This document shows, piece after piece, positions 1-5,228 of a DNA stretch of 5,228 nt; positions within the stretch are counted from its first letter, which is position 1; every line of letters begins with the position of its first letter. Below the pieces are notes generated by a model, which had not been told where the DNA came from, did not search any database, and saw only the letters and a program-made list of their open reading frames with translations. Source of the DNA: Spirochaetales bacterium (GTDB taxonomy: Bacteria > Spirochaetota > Spirochaetia > DSM-27196 > SLST01); contig DAOWMR010000237.1 in assembly GCA_030642995.1 (NCBI GenBank), forward strand, positions 1 to 5,228, written 5' to 3'. The position numbers and the translations under genes were made by a program.

Positions 1-1485
1 GACATCATCACCGTCCACAAAGATGTCGGTTGCCCGCGCACCTTGAGAATCATCGGGCACCACCAGATCCGTCTTCGCCCCGTTTGTCCAATACGCAGCA
101 ACATCCTTCACCCCGTCGTTGTAGTACCCCGCAACGTACACGTCCGGCTCCTCAACCGGTGGGACGTAGGGGTCATAGTAGTGTAGATACCAGTCTGAAT
201 GGTCTTCACCGCCGCTCTCACGCCACAGCGTGAAGCGCGGGTAGGGGATCTCAATCCGCTGAGTTTCCTCGGGATGTATCCAGTCGCCGGGAACCAGCAG
301 CGCCCAAGGGAATCCGTCACCATCCATAAACGTGTCATCGGGATTAATCGACTGGATCAATTCCGTCAACGGCTGCCGGCCGATAAGGTGGATGTCGTGG
401 CCGGTATTGACCACAATGGCGAACGGATTGTAGGGCGCATTTGGCAACGGGACCGGCGCGACAAACGTGTCACCGGAACCGGCAACCATATGTTTCTGCG
501 GAACGGCAAAGGTCAGGGTGAACGATGCCGATTGTCCGACTGCATACCGTGAGTTCTCAAACAAGATGATCTCGGCCGGCGCCGATACATTGTCGTTGAT
601 GGGCTGTGCAACACCGGAACCATCTATGAACTGACCAGTCAGCTCGGCATCCCCTTCAAACGAATCGATCCGAATCCCGAAACGGTGATCGTACCCGGCA
701 AGCTTTGTGACAGCGTCCGCATTCACGGTAAGGCTTGTCACGAGACCGGATCCGTTCGTCACCTCGGTTATAGAATACGCGGCCACGAAGTCGTTGTAAT
801 CCGCGTCACCCGCATTTGCCCTGCCGAAGAGGTCCTCAAACGCGATAGTGAGCTTGCCCTCCGCGGGAACGTTTATCTCAAAAGCGGAGTTGGGGTCGTT
901 CGGGAAGGCGTCATACACATCCGGAACGCCGTCACCGTCGGAGTCGAGGAGGCCGCTGATGGCCCTGGGGAGGTATGAGCCGTCGCTTGGAACGATGTGT
1001 TCCATCGACATGGTTCTATTCACCTCCGACAGGTCGACCATGTCACTGATGACAACCGACCGATCTTCAAATCCTTCGGCCGCGAGTGTCATGGTGATGT
1101 CTTCATTGGCAGACGGCAGGTGCACGGTGGCATTCAGGGTCCCGTCGCTCGATACCTTCCCGGAGTAGATGGGATTCCCCTTACTGTCGGCAAGCACGAC
1201 GAACACCGCGCCGCTGTCGGGAACAAGCTCGTCACCGAGCACGCGACCGTTCTCATCGGTCTCGAAGAGGTTCACATCAAGATTCAGCGTCACCGGAAAC
1301 ACGGTCTCAAACGTGAAGGTGCCGGCCGGAGGTCGGTCAATATCGTTGATCTGATCCGCGGGAAGCACCGGACCGATGCTCGCGGCTCCCGTGTCAGTTG
1401 CGTCTGACCCTGCGAATGGCTGAATACAGCCGGCAATCAGTGCCAGGACTGCGAAAACGACAAAAATGACCGCGTACCGTTTCAT
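1..1485 (-). CDS. LruC-domain lipoprotein with C-terminal repeat region (3' end outside window)
   Basis: The frame stays open for 495 codons from the ATG at 1485-1483 to base 1 with no stop, so the C-terminus is missing. Residues 1-20 are a lipoprotein signal: a KR start, a hydrophobic core and the lipobox I-A-G-C, with Cys20 as the lipidated residue. Residues about 55-165 look like a beta-sandwich. Residues 181-202 hold a calcium-type loop (DSDGDGVPD, then DAFPNDP). Residues about 205-435 match the LruC/DUF4842 pattern: IAFEDLF, GDADYNDFV, YNPFAIVV, FPWALLVP, YPRFTLWRESGG and DWYLHYYD. From residue 448 a repeat begins (VYVAGYYNDGVKDVAAYW), and a second unit seems to start at FVDGDDV where the window ends. 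LruC was named from a Leptospira outer-membrane lipoprotein; its biochemical role is unknown to me. The start is fixed by GAGGAG five bases upstream. The product is probably envelope-anchored, and binding or adhesion is only a guess. Confidence 0.93.
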   Translation of the reverse strand, partial: MKRYAVIFVVFAVLALIAGCIQPFAGSDATDTGAASIGPVLPADQINDIDRPPAGTFTFETVFPVTLNLDVNLFETDENGRVLGDELVPDSGAVFVVLADSKGNPIYSGKVSSDGTLNATVHLPSANEDITMTLAAEGFEDRSVVISDMVDLSEVNRTMSMEHIVPSDGSYLPRAISGLLDSDGDGVPDVYDAFPNDPNSAFEINVPAEGKLTIAFEDLFGRANAGDADYNDFVAAYSITEVTNGSGLVTSLTVNADAVTKLAGYDHRFGIRIDSFEGDAELTGQFIDGSGVAQPINDNVSAPAEIILFENSRYAVGQSASFTLTFAVPQKHMVAGSGDTFVAPVPLPNAPYNPFAIVVNTGHDIHLIGRQPLTELIQSINPDDTFMDGDGFPWALLVPGDWIHPEETQRIEIPYPRFTLWRESGGEDHSDWYLHYYDPYVPPVEEPDVYVAGYYNDGVKDVAAYWTNGAKTDLVVPDDSQGARATDIFVDGDDV

Positions 1486-1490
1486 GCCAA

Positions 1491-1496
1491 CTCCTC
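1491..1496 (-). promoter_or_regulatory. Shine-Dalgarno of the LruC-domain lipoprotein gene
   Basis: On the minus strand the bases read GAGGAG (TGAGGAG if extended by one), five bases before the ATG at 1485. It decides the start codon, which in turn places the lipobox at the expected distance from the N-terminus. Confidence 0.8.
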
Positions 1497-1505
1497 AGGC
1501 CGAAT

Positions 1506-1518
1506 TACATCTAATGTA
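1506..1518. promoter_or_regulatory. Small inverted repeat at the predicted transcription start (possible operator)
   Basis: TACAT and ATGTA form a perfect five-base inverted repeat around a three-base centre (CTA), lying just downstream of the TATAAT and over the predicted start of transcription. The position would suit a repressor site, but a repeat this short can occur by chance in AT-rich DNA. Confidence 0.25.
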
Positions 1519-1520
1519 TT

Positions 1521-1549
1521 ATTATATCGCGAAAATCACCGTTCGACAG
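1521..1549 (-). promoter_or_regulatory. Predicted sigma70-type promoter of the LruC-domain lipoprotein gene
   Basis: On the minus strand a perfect -10 hexamer TATAAT lies at 1526-1521 in the only markedly AT-rich patch of this region. Seventeen bases upstream is a weak -35 (CTGTCG at 1549-1544, three of six consensus bases), which falls inside the 3' end of the upstream gene. Transcription would start near 1514, giving a leader of roughly 30 bases that contains the Shine-Dalgarno. The lipoprotein gene can therefore probably be transcribed separately from the gene before it. This is read from the sequence only. Confidence 0.55.
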
Positions 1550-2738
1550 CAGCGTGTTCAAGCCGCATCCGCACGCCCATCCACTCGGCGGGATCAGCCA
1601 TCTCCGCGGCAATCCGACCCAGTTCTACATCGTCGGTCAGTTCCGCCACCAACCACTGACGGCCTTCAAACTCGAATCTGGCCCCCGGACCGGGAACGTC
1701 CACGGCCGCCAGTGCGTGCGCGTACCGATCACTGACCATCACAATCGCGTCAAAGTCCAGGTGGTGCAGCAGTATCACGTAGGTCAGCGCAAGACTGTCA
1801 CAATCGCCCGCGCTCTCAACTACGCAACTCAGCGGTGCGAGAAAATCTGAAAGACCGCCGGTCCGTTGGTAGTCAAACCCCTGCAGCCATGCGAGGATCT
1901 CTCCGGGATGGTCAACCCGCGGCACGCGGTCCGCTTCCAATCGAGCCCTGATCTGCCCGGCGAGAGGTTGCAGACGCATGAAACCGTCCCGGTAGATGAT
2001 CCGGAAGTATCGGCGCCAGGCCGCCTCGAAGAGATCCCTGCTCAGTGCACCGTAGGGGCCGAGGATTCGCGCCTCGCGCTCTACGAGTACCCGGCCGGCG
2101 TCCAACTCGCCGGGATCTGCCTGAAAATTGACGGATCCACGGATGCCGGATGCGTCTCCGAAGGGAACCGAAATTGACGACCCGGCCGGAGCAGGGAACG
2201 GATAGAAGAAGTGGCTGATCGGGCCGGGGTAGAATCGGCTTTCGTCTCCCATCGCAAAACTATCCAACGCGCTCAAGAGATGGTCGTGTGCCACATCGTA
2301 CGATTCCAGAAGCGCAAAGCAGAGGAGAACCAGATCGGACTCGTATCCGTCAATGGTAACCATGTAGCCACGCACCTGATTGCCTGCCGTGACGAACTGG
2401 AGGTCCGTGAGGGCGGCACTGTATCCGAGATAGTCAAATGGGGCGGATTCGCCCTCCCCGGATAGATCGGCAAGCATATGCTCGGCTATCGCGACGCCGT
2501 TCGGCGCGGTCGTGGGGTCCAGGGCGATGATCTGCAGCATTGCATCTCCCTTGGGCGACATGAATGCAACGTGGTACGGGTCGGAGGAATCCGAATCGGT
2601 CCAGCCGATCGGCAGATCGATGCTGTATCCGAAGACCGGATTGCGTGCAGCCAACGAGGGCGCGCCGACACAGACCGATACGAGGAGAATCAGACCGAGG
2701 AAGAGCGGCCGAACTCTGTGCAGGCAGTTCACTCTCAT
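1536..2738 (-). CDS. Exported protein with PsbP/Mog1-like N-terminal domain and transglutaminase-like C-terminal domain
   Basis: A 400-residue protein. Residues 1-30 form a Sec signal peptide: a basic start, then the core LFLGLILLVSVCVGA, with likely cleavage near SLA-A at 30/31. There is no lipobox, so it should be released into the periplasm or outside. Residues about 36-163 resemble the PsbP/Mog1 fold (FGYSIDLPIGW near the start, ALDSF near the end). Residues about 290-385 resemble a transglutaminase-like domain with a candidate Cys-His-Glu triad: Cys313 in GDCDSLALTY, His341 in YAHAL and Glu366 in WLVAELT. Members of that superfamily can be proteases, amide hydrolases or crosslinkers, so the reaction cannot be named. 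The middle (about 165-285) is unassigned. The ATG start has no good Shine-Dalgarno, but it gives an intact signal peptide and no upstream in-frame start was seen nearby. The gene precedes the LruC-domain lipoprotein gene on the same strand by 50 bp and diverges from aroA. Confidence 0.87.
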   Translation of the reverse strand: MRVNCLHRVRPLFLGLILLVSVCVGAPSLAARNPVFGYSIDLPIGWTDSDSSDPYHVAFMSPKGDAMLQIIALDPTTAPNGVAIAEHMLADLSGEGESAPFDYLGYSAALTDLQFVTAGNQVRGYMVTIDGYESDLVLLCFALLESYDVAHDHLLSALDSFAMGDESRFYPGPISHFFYPFPAPAGSSISVPFGDASGIRGSVNFQADPGELDAGRVLVEREARILGPYGALSRDLFEAAWRRYFRIIYRDGFMRLQPLAGQIRARLEADRVPRVDHPGEILAWLQGFDYQRTGGLSDFLAPLSCVVESAGDCDSLALTYVILLHHLDFDAIVMVSDRYAHALAAVDVPGPGARFEFEGRQWLVAELTDDVELGRIAAEMADPAEWMGVRMRLEHAAVER

Positions 2739-2810
2739 ATTGTCGAGCGTATCGCACCTGGCATTGAGCCACCTTCTCGCGGGGCGGGTAGCGTGGTAGG
2801 ATCACCGGCC

Positions 2811-4097
2811 ATGAAGGTAACGGTCTCACCGGGCCGGCTCTCGGGCCGCGTTGCCGTCCCGGCGAGCAAGTCGCACACAATTCGGGCCCTCGTCATTGCG
2901 GCGCTCGCAGATGGGGTGAGCCGGATTGAGGCCCCGCTTGATTCGGCGGATACCCGAGCCTGTATGTCGGTACTGCGTGGGCTCGGCGTCCGGATTGCTG
3001 AAACACGGGACGGGGCCGGGGGGCTGACCGAGCTATCGGTGATCGGGCGAGGCGGATCCTTCTCGAGGCCGGAGGGTGCGCTTGACTGTGAGAACTCCGG
3101 CACGACCTTCTTCATCATGCTCTCCATTGCCGCCCTCGCCGACTTCCCGGTTCTGCTCACCGGCGATGCACAACTCCGGCAGCGCTCCGCCGGTCCGCTC
3201 CTCGGCGCCCTGGAGGAACTCGGCGTGAAAGTGGAACGCGGCGGAAACGACGATTGTGCGCCGGTGACCGTAACCGGCCCGCTGCGTGGCGGGAAGGCGA
3301 CGGTCGTCTGCCCCACGAGCCAGTACCTCACAAGCCTGCTCCTCGCCGCGCCGGCGGTGCCAATCGATTCTCAGTTCACCGTGCCTGTCCTGAACGAACG
3401 ACCGTACGTGGAGATGACCCTGGGCTGGCTGGAATCGCAGGGTGTGACCTGTCGGCGGGAGGGCTGGTCGGAGTTCCACGTCACCGGCGGCCGGCATTAC
3501 AGGCCGTTTGAAAGGCGCATCCCCGGTGACTTTTCCGCGGGGACCTTTTTCCTCGCCGCGGCAGCCGTCACCGGCTCAACCCTGGACCTGGACGGTCTGG
3601 ACATGTCCGACAGCCAGGGAGACAAGGAAGTGGTGTCGATTTTTGAGCGGCTCGGGTGCAGGGTGTCCACCGATGAGGGCGGCGTGCGGATATCCGGCGG
3701 CACCCTATCCGGCGGCACCCTGGACCTCAATTCGATCCCTGATGCATTACCGGCATTGGCGGTGGTCGGGACGGCGTGCGCCGGGCCGCTCCGGCTCACA
3801 AACGTTCCGCAGGCCCGCGAGAAGGAGACCGATCGGATTGCGGTGATGGCCCGCGAACTCACAGCACTCGGGGCGCAGGTGGAAGAACTGCCCGACGGAC
3901 TGGTGGTCTACCCATCGTCCCTCTCCGGCGGGCAAGTGTCCAGCCACGGCGATCACCGTATTGCGATGGCACTCGCCGTTGCCGCGCTCCGAGCAGATTC
4001 ACCGGTAACGATTTCGGATGCGGAAGCAGTCGGGATCACCTATCCGGGATTCTTTGATGCGCTCCGTGACTGCGGGGCCGTAGTGAAACTCAGCTGA
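2811..4097 (+). CDS. aroA: 3-phosphoshikimate 1-carboxyvinyltransferase (EPSP synthase)
   Basis: A cytoplasmic enzyme of 428 residues, normal for the family, which transfers enolpyruvyl from PEP to shikimate-3-phosphate, the sixth shikimate-pathway step. Residues that align without gaps to E. coli AroA active-site positions are Lys20, Ser21 and Arg25 (SKSHTIR), Arg125 (RQRSAGPL), Ser170-Gln171 (TSQYLTSLLL), catalytic Asp271 (DSQGD), Glu339 and Arg342 (KETDR), and His382-Arg383 (DHRIAMALAVAAL). Two positions depart: the loop at 91-101 reads LDCENSGTTFF, with Glu94 for the usual Gly and Phe101 where E. coli has Arg100, and Ile409 stands where E. coli has Lys411. The frame is open upstream to 2478, but that stretch lies over the opposite gene; ATG 2811 gives the standard N-terminus and has TAGGA nine bases before it. 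A GTG at 2793 is possible but less likely. The overall pattern recalls chlamydial AroA (SQDSQGDK, DHRIAMALAVA). No other aro gene is adjacent. Confidence 0.97.
   Translation: MKVTVSPGRLSGRVAVPASKSHTIRALVIAALADGVSRIEAPLDSADTRACMSVLRGLGVRIAETRDGAGGLTELSVIGRGGSFSRPEGALDCENSGTTFFIMLSIAALADFPVLLTGDAQLRQRSAGPLLGALEELGVKVERGGNDDCAPVTVTGPLRGGKATVVCPTSQYLTSLLLAAPAVPIDSQFTVPVLNERPYVEMTLGWLESQGVTCRREGWSEFHVTGGRHYRPFERRIPGDFSAGTFFLAAAAVTGSTLDLDGLDMSDSQGDKEVVSIFERLGCRVSTDEGGVRISGGTLSGGTLDLNSIPDALPALAVVGTACAGPLRLTNVPQAREKETDRIAVMARELTALGAQVEELPDGLVVYPSSLSGGQVSSHGDHRIAMALAVAALRADSPVTISDAEAVGITYPGFFDALRDCGAVVKLS
3691..3720 (+). repeat. Perfect 15-bp tandem duplication inside aroA
   Basis: The unit TATCCGGCGGCACCC occurs twice back to back (3691-3705 and 3706-3720) with no mismatch. 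The length is a multiple of three, so the frame is kept and the protein reads SGGTL-SGGTL at residues 295-304, in the turn before the LDLNSIPDALP motif. This looks like replication slippage. Chlamydial AroA has a similar-length segment here, so a net insertion is not certain. Confidence 0.9.
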
Positions 4098-5073
4098 ATA
4101 CAATTCGCGACAGAATCAGGAAAACGGGCATCAAAACCAGCCCGACCGCATAGGTTGTGATGATTGCGCTTCCCGCGTACTCCACCTGCGCATCGGTACC
4201 ATAAGCCCTGGTGATGACCATGATGTTGGTTGCCGGAGGAACAATCGCTTCCAGGACCATTGCGAGCTTGATCCCAACCGCCACGTCCGTCGACATGCCG
4301 CGAAGCGGGATGAGCGCGAATACTCCCAGGACGATGGCCGGGAAAAGAATCATCTTGATGAGGATATAACCACCGAACTCGCGGCGGTAACGAAGTGCCC
4401 GAGCGGGGATGGATGCGAGGATGGCCCCAAGCATGATCATTGCTCCGTCAAGAGCAATGGAGGATGCAAATTGGAACGGCGCCCGGATCCATCCGGGGAG
4501 ATCGGAATAGAATCCGCCCAGTGCGACGATCAACCCAAGCGTAATTCCCACCATGGGCGCGTTGATCGTGAACCGCGTCCGCGTTCCTGCCGAACCCTGG
4601 ATGATCCAGACCGCAACCGTGAAGAAGAGAACAACGAAGGCCATGATGTAGAACGAGAGGTAGAGAGAGACCACAGCCGGAGCCAGTGCAGCGATGATCG
4701 GTAACGGTATGTAGCCCGCGTTCTGCATGGTGAAAATGACGAGGAACTCCCGGGGATACTCCGTCTTCATGAGTGGGACGCGATTGATGAGCAACCGCGC
4801 AGCCGCAAATTGAATGGCGAGGAAAACGAAGTAGGCCGCGAAAAAAATACCAGCCCAGATCCACCCGGTCTCGACCCCGGCGCTCCACTGAGTCGGGAGG
4901 AGATGTATGAAGTAGAGAGGGAAAATGATAGTCGTGAAGAGCCACACGGAGGGCTTCAGCAGCACCTTCCGAACCAGATCGATCTTGAAAATGAGAAATC
5001 CCGCAACGGTGAAGCCGAATAGCCGGAGAACAGGCAGGAGCACCTCAACGATGTCGGTCATGTGGAGTGTCAT
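4090..5073 (-). CDS. AEC-family transporter (auxin efflux carrier-like permease)
   Basis: A 327-residue inner-membrane protein with about ten hydrophobic segments, roughly at 10-30, 43-60, 71-95, 108-130, 133-158, 170-188, 203-222, 235-257, 262-282 and 298-323. This is the usual layout and length of the AEC (Mem_trans) family. Family marks are QNAGYIPLPI (117-126), INAPMVGITLGLIVAL (170-185), the glycine-rich MIMLGAILA (212-220) and EAIVPPATNIMVITRAYG (275-292), where the unwound helix with PPATN matches the family's conserved proline-containing crossing. AEC members move small organic anions such as malate or other carboxylates, or amino acids; the substrate cannot be told from sequence or neighbours. 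ATG 5073 is chosen, but Met5 (5061-5059) is also possible: GGGGA at 5081-5077 is only three bases from the first and fifteen from the second. The 3' end overlaps that of aroA. Confidence 0.93.
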   Translation of the reverse strand: MTLHMTDIVEVLLPVLRLFGFTVAGFLIFKIDLVRKVLLKPSVWLFTTIIFPLYFIHLLPTQWSAGVETGWIWAGIFFAAYFVFLAIQFAAARLLINRVPLMKTEYPREFLVIFTMQNAGYIPLPIIAALAPAVVSLYLSFYIMAFVVLFFTVAVWIIQGSAGTRTRFTINAPMVGITLGLIVALGGFYSDLPGWIRAPFQFASSIALDGAMIMLGAILASIPARALRYRREFGGYILIKMILFPAIVLGVFALIPLRGMSTDVAVGIKLAMVLEAIVPPATNIMVITRAYGTDAQVEYAGSAIITTYAVGLVLMPVFLILSRIVFS

Positions 5074-5084
5074 GATTCCCCGGC

Positions 5085-5113
5085 ACGCTACTGGAGGCCG
5101 CCGACGGTGTCAA
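5085..5113 (-). promoter_or_regulatory. Predicted promoter of the AEC transporter gene
   Basis: On the minus strand there is a perfect -35 TTGACA (5113-5108), a 17-base spacer and a poor -10 TAGCGT (5090-5085, three of six consensus bases). Transcription would begin near 5078, leaving only about five bases before ATG 5073 or about seventeen before Met5. Either translation is nearly leaderless or the later start is used. Confidence 0.4.
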
Positions 5114-5135
5114 TGGCGCGGATTGCTGCTATTCT
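5107..5135 (+). promoter_or_regulatory. Predicted extended -10 promoter of the right-edge exported-protein gene
   Basis: The -10 is TATTCT (5130-5135, four of six) preceded by TG at 5127-5128, the extended -10 arrangement. Exactly seventeen bases upstream of it is GTGTCA (5107-5112, four of six). Transcription would start near 5142, giving a leader of about 17 bases with the Shine-Dalgarno. Confidence 0.4.
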
Positions 5136-5147
5136 GAAGGGGGGGAT

Positions 5148-5153
5148 AGGAGG
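5148..5153 (+). promoter_or_regulatory. Strong Shine-Dalgarno of the right-edge gene
   Basis: AGGAGG stands five bases before the ATG at 5159, close to the ideal sequence and spacing. It is the main support for calling a gene that has only 70 bases in the window, and it suggests strong translation. Confidence 0.8.
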
Positions 5154-5158
5154 GAGCA

Positions 5159-5228
5159 ATGAAACGCACGAAGACCGCCTGTCTGGTGATCTCGTTCGCG
5201 CTGGGACTCGCCACGCCGGTCGCGGCAC
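5159..5228 (+). CDS. N-terminus of an exported protein (3' end outside window)
   Basis: Only 23 codons are present. They encode MKRTKTACLVISFALGLATP followed by VAA: a lysine/arginine-rich start, a hydrophobic core and a small-residue end typical of a Sec signal peptide. Cleavage is plausible after the last alanine visible. No lipobox cysteine appears in the visible part; the early Cys8 lies at the start of the hydrophobic core and does not fit one. The mature protein is outside the window, so its function is unknown. The gene diverges from the AEC transporter gene across 85 bp and has its own predicted promoter and a very good ribosome binding site. Confidence 0.75.
   Translation, partial: MKRTKTACLVISFALGLATPVAA

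Noticed and set aside
1..144. A single-copy 'repeat' as a CRISPR or DNA-level repeat
   Set aside because: The repetition is at protein level and only one full unit is inside the window, so no DNA repeat can be shown here.
199..1407. Several plus-strand open frames of 60-136 codons across the left region
   Set aside because: They lie opposite the LruC-domain lipoprotein gene, whose frame is continuous and rich in recognisable motifs. Their translations are arginine/serine-rich low-sense sequences and they lack clear ribosome binding sites.
1536..2738. A lipoprotein assignment for the transglutaminase-like protein because of cysteines in its signal region (Cys5, Cys23)
   Set aside because: Neither cysteine is in a lipobox context: Cys5 precedes the hydrophobic core and Cys23 follows LVSV within it, without a small residue at -1. 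The end of the signal (PSLAA) fits ordinary signal peptidase I.
2764..2794. Possible aroA promoter: TTGAGC (2764-2769) and TAGCGT (2789-2794)
   Set aside because: The spacer is 19 bases, the -10 matches only three of six positions and the transcript would start about ten bases before the ATG. No better promoter was seen on either strand in the 72-bp gap, so none is annotated.
2478..2810. A 333-base upstream extension of the aroA reading frame
   Set aside because: It lies over the opposite strand of the exported transglutaminase-like gene, has no family similarity, and the conserved EPSP synthase N-terminus begins at ATG 2811 with a Shine-Dalgarno-like TAGGA.
2735..3862. Minus-strand open frames of 121-198 codons opposite aroA
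   Set aside because: Proline/arginine/serine-rich products typical of antisense reading of GC-rich coding DNA; aroA itself is unmistakable.
4448..4945. A 165-codon minus-strand frame inside the AEC transporter gene
   Set aside because: It is the shifted frame of the transporter on the same strand, with a histidine/arginine-rich product, no start signal and no membrane pattern.

Overview
The window reads as a chromosomal segment from a fairly GC-rich (about 58-60% by eye) Gram-negative-type bacterium, most likely a free-living or environmental spirochaete. That assignment is an inference. It rests on a lipoprotein with an LruC domain followed by a 'VYVAGYYNDG'-type repeat I associate with Treponema/Spirochaeta proteins, and on an EPSP synthase whose motifs resemble the chlamydial/spirochaetal kind more than the E. 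coli kind. There is no rRNA, tRNA, CRISPR array, insertion sequence or phage gene, and coding density is very high: the three gaps between genes are 50, 72 and 85 bp.

Left part, minus strand: an exported protein of 400 residues with an N-terminal PsbP/Mog1-like domain and a C-terminal transglutaminase-like domain (2738-1536) is followed, after 50 bp, by a lipoprotein gene (1485 to beyond base 1). The lipoprotein has a type II signal peptide, an N-terminal beta-sandwich-like region, a calcium-type DxDxDG loop, a complete LruC (DUF4842) domain and the first unit of a C-terminal repeat, and then runs off the window. It has its own promoter with a perfect TATAAT and a strong ribosome binding site. 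Both products act outside the cytoplasm, but nothing in the sequence proves they work together.

Centre, plus strand: aroA (2811-4097), the EPSP synthase of the shikimate pathway, is divergent from the transglutaminase-like gene. It is an orphan here, with no other aro genes beside it. Most active-site residues are present, but the loop that normally reads G-N-x-G-T-x-x-R is altered, and the gene carries a perfect 15-bp in-frame tandem duplication.

Right part: an AEC-family (auxin efflux carrier-like) membrane transporter on the minus strand (5073-4090) converges on aroA, and the two coding regions overlap by 8 bp. Diverging from the transporter, a new exported-protein gene starts at 5159 with an ideal Shine-Dalgarno and runs off the right edge. 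The 85-bp gap holds two predicted divergent promoters whose -35 boxes lie on top of each other.

I did not find evidence of a new defence system, mobile element or other multi-gene novelty. The points of interest are the lipoprotein architecture, the unusual EPSP synthase loop, the exported transglutaminase-like protein and several compact regulatory arrangements.
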